Origin: CAZMYO01 sp964570525
GTDB taxonomy: Bacteria > Patescibacteriota > Patescibacteriia > Magasanikbacterales > GWA2-37-8
Length of the DNA stretch: 12,832 nucleotides
Assembly (NCBI GenBank): GCA_964570525.1
Contig: CAZMYO010000023.1
Span: 1 to 12,832, forward strand
Direction of reading: 5' to 3'
Notes under the pieces: generated by a model
Database searches by the model: none
What the model was told of the DNA's origin: nothing
What the model saw: the letters and a program-made list of their open reading frames with translations, nothing else
Part shown: piece by piece, positions 1 through 4,799 of the stretch
Numbering within the stretch: the stretch's first letter is position 1
Layout: each line of letters opens with the position of its first letter
Position numbers and translations under genes: made by a program

Positions 1-1826
1 CCGATGAGCGTGGCATATTCGTTGGTTTTAAAATCCGACAAACGCAAAATTACTTGGTTGGGACTAAAAGCGGCGGCGATAAAAGCGATGCCCTCGGCCA
101 ACTTATCTACGCAATATTGCTTTTTGTCTTTGTAGCCAACCGTCAATTCGTTAATCAATCTTTTAATCTTTAAATCTTTCAATCTTTCGTAATTCACCAG
201 CGCCAGCGGATGAATTTTGATAAAATTAGTAAAAATAAACTCTTCGCGCGCGAGCCCGACGCCGCTATTGGGAATAGCCGCCAAAGAAAACGCCCGAGCG
301 GGATCGCCGACGTTCATCATTATTTTGGTTTTTGTCGACGGTAAATTGTTAATCTCCATCCGCTCCACTTCAAACGGCAATCTGCCCTGATAAACCTTGC
401 CGACTTCGCCCTCGGCGCACGACACTGTTACCTCGGCGCCAGCTTTAACAAGTTGTCTCGCCTTGGCAGCGCCGACAATACAGGGCACGCCAAGTTCCCG
501 ACTAACAATAGCCGCGTGCGAAGTTTTGCCGCCCTGCTCCGTGACAATCGCCGCCGCGAGGCGCATAATCGGCTCCCAGTCGGGATCCGTGATGCGCGTG
601 ACCAGCACTTCGCCGGCCTTAAAATATTTCATCTGCTTGGGGGAATTGATTAAGCGCACTTTTCCCTGGCCGATCTTTTGCCCGACACTCACTCCTTCCA
701 CCAAAACCTTTCCCTGGTGGCCTAGTTTGTAATTTTCCACCACATTCACGTTTGCTCTAGACTTTACTGTCTCGGCGCGCGCCTGAACGATGAACAATTT
801 TCCGCTCGCGCCGTCTTTGGCCCATTCAATATCCATCGGACGGCCGTAATGTTCTTCTATCTGCACGCCCCACTTGGAAAGTTGGATGACCTCTTCATCC
901 GTGAGGCAATACAATCTTTGGTCACTCGTCTTCACTTTTTCTTGCTTGGTGCCACTCGGCGCGTACACCAACTTCACTTCTTTGCTCCCCAAACGACGAC
1001 TGATAATGGATGGAAACCCTCTCTTGACGCCATCTTTAAAAACAAAATATTGGTCGGGAGTTACCTGACCCTTTACTACATATTCGCCTAACCCGTAGGC
1101 GGCGTTGATGAGGACAACGCCCTTAAAACCGGATTCGGTGTCCAAAGTGAACATAACGCCGCTCGCGCCCAAATCGGAGCGAACCATTTCCTGCACACCC
1201 ACCGATAAAGCCACCGCCATATGGTCAAACCCCTTGGCTTCGCGATAGGAAATGGCGCGGTCGGTAAACAACGAGGCGACGCACTTCTTGACGGCGAGTA
1301 AAAGTTCTTTCTCGCCGCGCACATTTAAATACGTCTCCTGCTGGCCGGCAAAACTGGCATCCGGAAGATCTTCGGCGGTCGCGCTGCTGCGCACCGCCAC
1401 ATCAACACCAAAATCCCTCCTAGCAAGGAGGGCGCTCCGATTCGCATCGGAGAGGAAGGTGTTGGACACATTTTTTATTCCTCTTTTTAGAGGGGACTTT
1501 GACAACTTTCGATACGCCGCGACTATCTCTTTGCTAATATCCTTCGAAAATTCAGCTTCCATAATCAGTTGCCGCACTTTCCCTCCGGCAAGTGACAGCG
1601 CCCGCACGTTTTTCACGTTAAGGCCATTCACGATCTTTTTGATTTTCTTGTCTAATTTATTTCTTTTGATAAACGCCCAGTAAGCTTCGGCCGTCAACGC
1701 AAAACCATTGGGTACTTTGATACCTTTCTTGGTAAACTTGCCATACATTTCTCCTAAGTTGGCGTTTTTACCGCCTACTGAAGCAACGTCGTCTTTGGTT
1801 ATGTCCTTGAACCAACGGATAAACAT
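1..1826 (-). CDS. ppsA: Phosphoenolpyruvate synthase, C-terminus beyond left edge
   Basis: Converts pyruvate, ATP and water to phosphoenolpyruvate, AMP and phosphate in the cytoplasm; in a fermentative CPR cell it may serve gluconeogenesis or run in reverse. The frame is open from the ATG at 1826 to the left edge, giving 608 codons of a protein usually near 760-800 aa. The N-terminal ATP-grasp region carries VGGKNANLGEM (about 17-27), AVRSSATAEDLPDASFAGQQ (144-163) and GASGVMFTLD. The phosphohistidine domain has GGKTSHAAIVSRELGVPCIV with the catalytic His near residue 437. The start of the PEP/pyruvate barrel follows (GVGLAREEF, then LRLSDFKTNEYATL at the edge). Residues about 109-140, between YRKLS and VDVAVRSS, are an extra in-frame segment encoded by a palindromic repeat (1411-1500). 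A shorter repeat-encoded stretch, RLKDLKIKRL, lies at 157-188. The start is fixed by the family N-terminus and by an extended -10 box just upstream. Identification is secure. Confidence 0.97.
   Translation of the reverse strand, partial: MFIRWFKDITKDDVASVGGKNANLGEMYGKFTKKGIKVPNGFALTAEAYWAFIKRNKLDKKIKKIVNGLNVKNVRALSLAGGKVRQLIMEAEFSKDISKEIVAAYRKLSKSPLKRGIKNVSNTFLSDANRSALLARRDFGVDVAVRSSATAEDLPDASFAGQQETYLNVRGEKELLLAVKKCVASLFTDRAISYREAKGFDHMAVALSVGVQEMVRSDLGASGVMFTLDTESGFKGVVLINAAYGLGEYVVKGQVTPDQYFVFKDGVKRGFPSIISRRLGSKEVKLVYAPSGTKQEKVKTSDQRLYCLTDEEVIQLSKWGVQIEEHYGRPMDIEWAKDGASGKLFIVQARAETVKSRANVNVVENYKLGHQGKVLVEGVSVGQKIGQGKVRLINSPKQMKYFKAGEVLVTRITDPDWEPIMRLAAAIVTEQGGKTSHAAIVSRELGVPCIVGAAKARQLVKAGAEVTVSCAEGEVGKVYQGRLPFEVERMEINNLPSTKTKIMMNVGDPARAFSLAAIPNSGVGLAREEFIFTNFIKIHPLALVNYERLKDLKIKRLINELTVGYKDKKQYCVDKLAEGIAFIAAAFSPNQVILRLSDFKTNEYATLI
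157..188. repeat. 8-bp tandem repeat inside ppsA
   Basis: Four copies of AATCTTT, each followed by one variable base, start at 157, 165, 173 and 181, a regular 8-bp period. On the coding (minus) strand they encode RLKDLKIKRL in the PEP/pyruvate domain, between the motif HPLALVNYE and the segment INELTVGY. Related PEP synthases have an unconserved surface linker at this place. An 8-bp period changes frame at each unit, so copy number must change in threes to keep the gene open. I see this directly; slippage as its origin is inference. Confidence 0.7.
1411..1500 (+). repeat. In-frame palindromic element, copy A (in ppsA)
   Basis: A 90-bp hairpin-rich insertion. Its ends are imperfect inverted repeats: AAATCCCTCCT on the left against AGAGGGGACTTT on the right. 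Inside are hairpin arms CCCTCCT/AGGAGGG (1415-1432), CTCCGAT/ATCGGAG with loop TCGC (about 1435-1452), a short GTGT/ACAC stem, and CCTCT/AGAGG with a TTTT loop (1480-1493). It shares both outer arms and the GTGT core with copies B and C in ligA. The second hairpin is extra and is nested in this copy only. Read on the minus strand it encodes KSPLKRG at one end and LLARRDFG at the other, with no stop. It adds about 30 codons between two conserved parts of PEP synthase. Strand here denotes the orientation with the AGGAGGG arm first. Confidence 0.9.
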
Positions 1827-1834
1827 AATAATAA

Positions 1835-1843
1835 ATTATAGCA
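1835..1843 (-). promoter_or_regulatory. Extended -10 promoter of ppsA
   Basis: On the minus strand TGC-TATAAT forms a consensus -10 hexamer with an extended TGN element. The best -35 candidate, TTGTTT at 1861-1866, is 20 bp away, which is long, so the extended -10 probably carries recognition. Transcription would start about 7 bp downstream, near 1828, only a couple of bases before the ATG at 1826. The ppsA mRNA would then be nearly leaderless, in keeping with the absence of a Shine-Dalgarno sequence. Sequence match only. Confidence 0.55.
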
Positions 1844-1846
1844 CAC

Positions 1847-1875
1847 TTCAAAAAAAAATTAAACAATGGTATACT
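1847..1875 (+). promoter_or_regulatory. Promoter of the phosphoribosyltransferase unit
   Basis: TTCAAA (1847-1852), a 17-bp spacer and TATACT (1870-1875) form a sigma-70 type promoter reading right. The start point would be near 1882, giving a leader of about 18 nt before the ATG at 1900. The leader has no Shine-Dalgarno sequence. The promoter sits a few bases from the divergent ppsA -10 box, so both units fire from a 73-bp gap and the polymerase footprints overlap. Confidence 0.5.
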
Positions 1876-1899
1876 AGAGCTGAAAAATCTAGCTATTCT

Positions 1900-2541
1900 A
1901 TGCGTTTTAAAGATCGCCATGACGCGGGTGGTCAGCTTGCCAAGGCGCTTGCTCCGCTCGTTACCAAAGAAACCGTGGTATATGCCTTGCCGCGCGGCGG
2001 GGTGGTGCTTGGCTATGAGTTATCCAAGGCGCTCAAGGCGCCACTCGACATTATTGTAACCCGAAAAATCGGCCACCCCTTCCAGCCGGAATACGCTATT
2101 TGCGCCGTGGCTGAAGATGGGCATCTCTTATGCAATGAAGCCGAACGGGCGGCTGTAGATAAAGAATGGTTTGAGAAAGCAGTGGCAGTCGAGCGACAGG
2201 AAGCCAAACGCCGCCGCGAAACTTATCAAGCCGGATATCTAACACCTTCGGTAAAAGACAAGACGGCCATTGTTGTTGATGATGGAATCGCTACCGGACT
2301 CACTATCCGCTTAGCTATCACCGAAGTAAAACATCTGATGCCTAAACGAATCATTGTGGCGGTACCGATGGCGCCGCGCGAGGTGGCCAAAGAAATTAAA
2401 AAGCTTGGTGTGGAGCTCGTAATCCTTGACCTCCCGCTCGAATATGCTGGAGCGGTTGGCGCTTATTATGATACTTTTCCTCAAGTAGAGGATGAGGAAG
2501 TAATCAAACTGCTAAATAGCGCGACGTTATCCTCCCCTTAA
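1900..2541 (+). CDS. Phosphoribosyltransferase (COG1926 type)
   Basis: A 213-aa type I phosphoribosyltransferase of the predicted-phosphoribosyltransferase group; substrate unknown. The N-terminus MRFKDRHDAGGQLAKAL matches the usual start of the group (FxDRxxAGxxLA), which is why the ATG at 1900 is preferred to the in-frame ATG at 1708, which lies within antisense ppsA. ALPRGGVVLGYELSKAL (about 29-45) is the usual early PRTase strand and loop. IVVDDGIATGLT (124-135) is the PRPP-binding loop with the two acidic residues and the ATG phosphate-binding turn. VAVPMAPREV follows as expected. The stop is 2 nt before the ATG of the PRPP synthetase, so the enzyme that uses PRPP and the enzyme that makes it are probably co-translated. 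Family secure; substrate not inferable. Confidence 0.9.
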   Translation: MRFKDRHDAGGQLAKALAPLVTKETVVYALPRGGVVLGYELSKALKAPLDIIVTRKIGHPFQPEYAICAVAEDGHLLCNEAERAAVDKEWFEKAVAVERQEAKRRRETYQAGYLTPSVKDKTAIVVDDGIATGLTIRLAITEVKHLMPKRIIVAVPMAPREVAKEIKKLGVELVILDLPLEYAGAVGAYYDTFPQVEDEEVIKLLNSATLSSP

Positions 2542-2543
2542 TT

Positions 2544-3449
2544 ATGCTTTTATTCTCGCTAGAAAAATTTCGCTATCTCGTCCGCGCCATCCTTCTGGGC
2601 GCCAAGCTTGAGCAAAGTTTTTTCAACGTGCGTCGATTCCCTAATCAAGAATTGTTTTTGACCATAAAAAGTAAGGTGGCCAACCAAGAGTGTTGCGTTC
2701 TCGGGACTATTGCTCCGCCGGATGAAAACTTGCTCACTCTGCTTCTTCTTAGCCACACGCTTAAAAAGGAAGGCGCGAAGAAAGTGGTCGCTCTACTTCC
2801 CTACCTCGGCTATGCTCGCCAAGATAAGCCCATGGAAAAAGAAGGTTCGGGGCTCGCTTGGATCGGCTCGCTTCTCGCTTCTGCTGGAATAGATACACTG
2901 GTAACTGTTGACCTGCATAATCCCAAGAGCACCCCGCTCCTTAAGCTGCCGGTTATCTCCCTCGAGAGCAGCGAACTTTTTGCCGCTGCTCTCCGCAAAG
3001 ATAAAACAAAATTCGATTCCATCCTCGCCCCCGATGAGGGGGCGCGTGAACGCTGTGAGCAAATCCGGAAAGCTTGGGGGCTGCTCCAGCCGGTAGCGTA
3101 TTGTAAAAAAGAACGCGGGATACGAGGTGTGCGAGTTTCTGCTGTCGTCGGAAAGCTGTTTGGTCCTCGCATCCTCATCCATGATGACATTCTTGATACT
3201 GGCGAAACTCTTATCGCGGCGGCGGAAGCCGCGCGCCGGGCGGGAACGAGAGAAATTACTATCGCGATAACACACGGATTATTCACCGGATCAGCGTGGC
3301 GCAAACTTTGGTCTCTGGGCGTCAAAAAAATTTATGTGAGCGACTCCCTCCCTTCCGCTAAAAAACAAGCGGGGAAAAATATAAAAATTGTCTCGCTGGC
3401 TCCGCTCCTGAAAAACTATCTCCAATTACCCCATGACGCGGTAAATTAA
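2544..3449 (+). CDS. Ribose-phosphate pyrophosphokinase (PRPP synthetase)
   Basis: A 301-aa enzyme expected to make PRPP from ribose 5-phosphate and ATP, feeding nucleotide synthesis. Family marks in order: RRFPNQELFLTI (30-41), replacing the canonical FPDGE with FPNQE; LLPYLGYARQDK (84-95), the ATP-binding PYxxYxRQD segment; TVDLHN (121-126); LAPDEGARER (161-170); HDDILDTGETLIAAA (213-227), the ribose-5-phosphate binding loop; and THGLFTG (243-249). The flexible-loop KRR motif is represented by CKKERG. The N-terminus is shorter and more divergent than in classical PrsA, so this is a divergent, archaeal or CPR-like subgroup; I therefore leave the symbol blank. It follows the phosphoribosyltransferase by 2 nt. 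The 3' end overlaps a metallo-beta-lactamase remnant in another frame. Confidence 0.9.
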   Translation: MLLFSLEKFRYLVRAILLGAKLEQSFFNVRRFPNQELFLTIKSKVANQECCVLGTIAPPDENLLTLLLLSHTLKKEGAKKVVALLPYLGYARQDKPMEKEGSGLAWIGSLLASAGIDTLVTVDLHNPKSTPLLKLPVISLESSELFAAALRKDKTKFDSILAPDEGARERCEQIRKAWGLLQPVAYCKKERGIRGVRVSAVVGKLFGPRILIHDDILDTGETLIAAAEAARRAGTREITIAITHGLFTGSAWRKLWSLGVKKIYVSDSLPSAKKQAGKNIKIVSLAPLLKNYLQLPHDAVN

Positions 3450-3571
3450 TTCTGTTCGATGCGGGACCAGATATTTTATATCAACTATGGCGCGCGCCGC
3501 TGCCCAAGCCTGACGCGATTTGTATCACCCATGATCATATTGACGCGAACTATGGCCTATTCCTCCGCTAG
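3437..3571 (+). pseudogene. Metallo-beta-lactamase-fold hydrolase fragment
   Basis: An open stretch of 44 codons between an in-frame TGA (3434-3436) and TAG (3569-3571). It encodes GKLILFDAGPDI near its start and ICITHDHIDANYGLFLR at its end. This order and spacing match the first half of metallo-beta-lactamase-fold hydrolases: a beta strand ending in D-x-GPD, then the metal motif THxHxDHxxGL. The final histidine of HxHxDH is alanine here, and the rest of the domain is missing. The frame has no ATG and starts within the last codons of the PRPP synthetase, so it is read as a decayed remnant. PhnP-type members act on phosphoribosyl cyclic phosphates, a suggestive but unproven link to the neighbouring ribose-phosphate genes. 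It ends inside the 3' end of the opposite-strand gene. Confidence 0.65.
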
Positions 3572-4795
3572 ACCGGCGATGTTGGTTATAACTCCCTCGG
3601 ATTTCCTGGCCACCACCAAACGAGTGGCTAAGTCTCCGGTTGACGAGTCCAGGTGAATATCGCTTACATCAGACGCGCCGCCATAATTACGATTGCCGCC
3701 CACTAAACCGAGGCGGGTTTTATTTTTACGCAGAGAATAATCGTCAAAATGAGTGTACAGAACATAGTCGCCCCAATAATAAAGTTCGGCTCCTCTCGCG
3801 TATTCGCTCCAATTAATGCAGCGAATCTCTACATAATCGGAATGTAAGCCCAAATCGTTTAATGCGTTGGTCTGCGCTTCGCTGGGCAATCTATCTCCCG
3901 GGTCGCCGCGCCACAGCAAAGAATCCAATTTGGCCCGGCTAAGACCCGCCACCCTGGTGTATTCAGACCCGAGTCTTTTTAGCAAAGACGACTCATCTGG
4001 CGGCCAATTGGCTTCCGGCCAGGATTCCACCAAGATAAGGTCTGTTTTACCAAAATAAGGCATAACCGCCCGCGGGCGGCCTTTAACATTTTTTACTATT
4101 AAACGGTCCACAATGCTCTTCAAATACCAAAAATCTCCTTCGGATTTATTACCGTAATCAGGATATGGACGATCTGGATATAATTTCTTAAATAATTCTT
4201 CTGGCGGCACACATGGCAGTGGTAAATCGGGGTGCGCCTCCACCCACCTCCGACAGAAAGTTGCGCGATCTTCTAGTTTAGCGAAATCTATTTCGCCATA
4301 AACTGCTTCTTGCAATAAAAGATCGGCCGTTGGATAGGCGTGGAGCCACAACGGCTCCAAATCCAGCTTCTCCGCCTCTGGTTTAACATAATTCTCCACC
4401 GTGGCCGACAAAATAACCAGTTGCTCATGCAGTTGTTTCCCGATCACGCTCAACAATAATTTCGTCTCTTTGTCGCTCTGGCTCATCAGCCGGTTAAAAT
4501 TTTTTATTATTTCTTCCTGTCCTATTTTGGAAAATTTCTGCCACCGCTCTCTGTAGGCGGCCATTAATTCTTCCAGCTGCCGGTAAATTTTAGGGCGCGC
4601 CCTGTTCACTTCACGCAGAGTGCTCGGCGGATTATCCCAGACAATAATATTCAACCGCTCCCGCCAGCCGGGATCGGCCATAAATTTTTGTACTAACCGG
4701 ACGATTTCTTCCTGTGATTTTAAGAGCTCCACCGAAAGCTCTTCACGATAAGGACCGGATTCAAAACCTGGCGGGCCACCACCTCTTTCGGGCAT
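3557..4795 (-). CDS. Conserved-looking hypothetical protein, 412 aa
   Basis: I do not recognise this protein. It has no signal peptide and no membrane segment. Residues about 18-145 are charged and predicted helical (VELLKSQEEIVRLVQKFM, then a long Glu/Lys-rich stretch). The middle (150-300) has many aromatic residues and prolines. The C-terminal part (about 325-398) looks beta-rich: ELYYWGDYVLYTHFDDYSL, then LGLVGGNRNYGGASDV, ending ATRLVVARK. The GG-loop followed by a closing R-[LF]-V strand recalls C-type-lectin or formylglycine-enzyme-like folds, but that is only pattern resemblance. The ATG is 4 nt after the ligA stop, so it is probably transcribed with ligA. No Shine-Dalgarno is present. 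Codon use resembles its neighbours, and the long uninterrupted frame supports a real gene. Confidence 0.8.
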   Translation of the reverse strand: MPERGGGPPGFESGPYREELSVELLKSQEEIVRLVQKFMADPGWRERLNIIVWDNPPSTLREVNRARPKIYRQLEELMAAYRERWQKFSKIGQEEIIKNFNRLMSQSDKETKLLLSVIGKQLHEQLVILSATVENYVKPEAEKLDLEPLWLHAYPTADLLLQEAVYGEIDFAKLEDRATFCRRWVEAHPDLPLPCVPPEELFKKLYPDRPYPDYGNKSEGDFWYLKSIVDRLIVKNVKGRPRAVMPYFGKTDLILVESWPEANWPPDESSLLKRLGSEYTRVAGLSRAKLDSLLWRGDPGDRLPSEAQTNALNDLGLHSDYVEIRCINWSEYARGAELYYWGDYVLYTHFDDYSLRKNKTRLGLVGGNRNYGGASDVSDIHLDSSTGDLATRLVVARKSEGVITNIAGLAEE

Positions 4796-4799
4796 AAAT

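Noticed and set aside
1708..1899. N-terminal extension of the phosphoribosyltransferase
   Set aside because: It is antisense to the well-conserved start of ppsA and to the divergent promoters; the family N-terminus begins at the ATG at 1900.
2793..3325. Two long minus-strand frames (160 and 171 aa) inside the PRPP synthetase
   Set aside because: They resemble no family and lie antisense to a gene with a full set of recognised motifs.
3459..3656. A 65-aa plus-strand frame after the PRPP synthetase
   Set aside because: It is out of frame with the metallo-beta-lactamase remnant and mostly antisense to the 412-aa gene; no signals support it.
3600..3730. Variable region of a diversity-generating retroelement
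   Set aside because: No near-duplicate template with adenine-specific differences and no reverse transcriptase are present in the window; only a weak fold resemblance remains.
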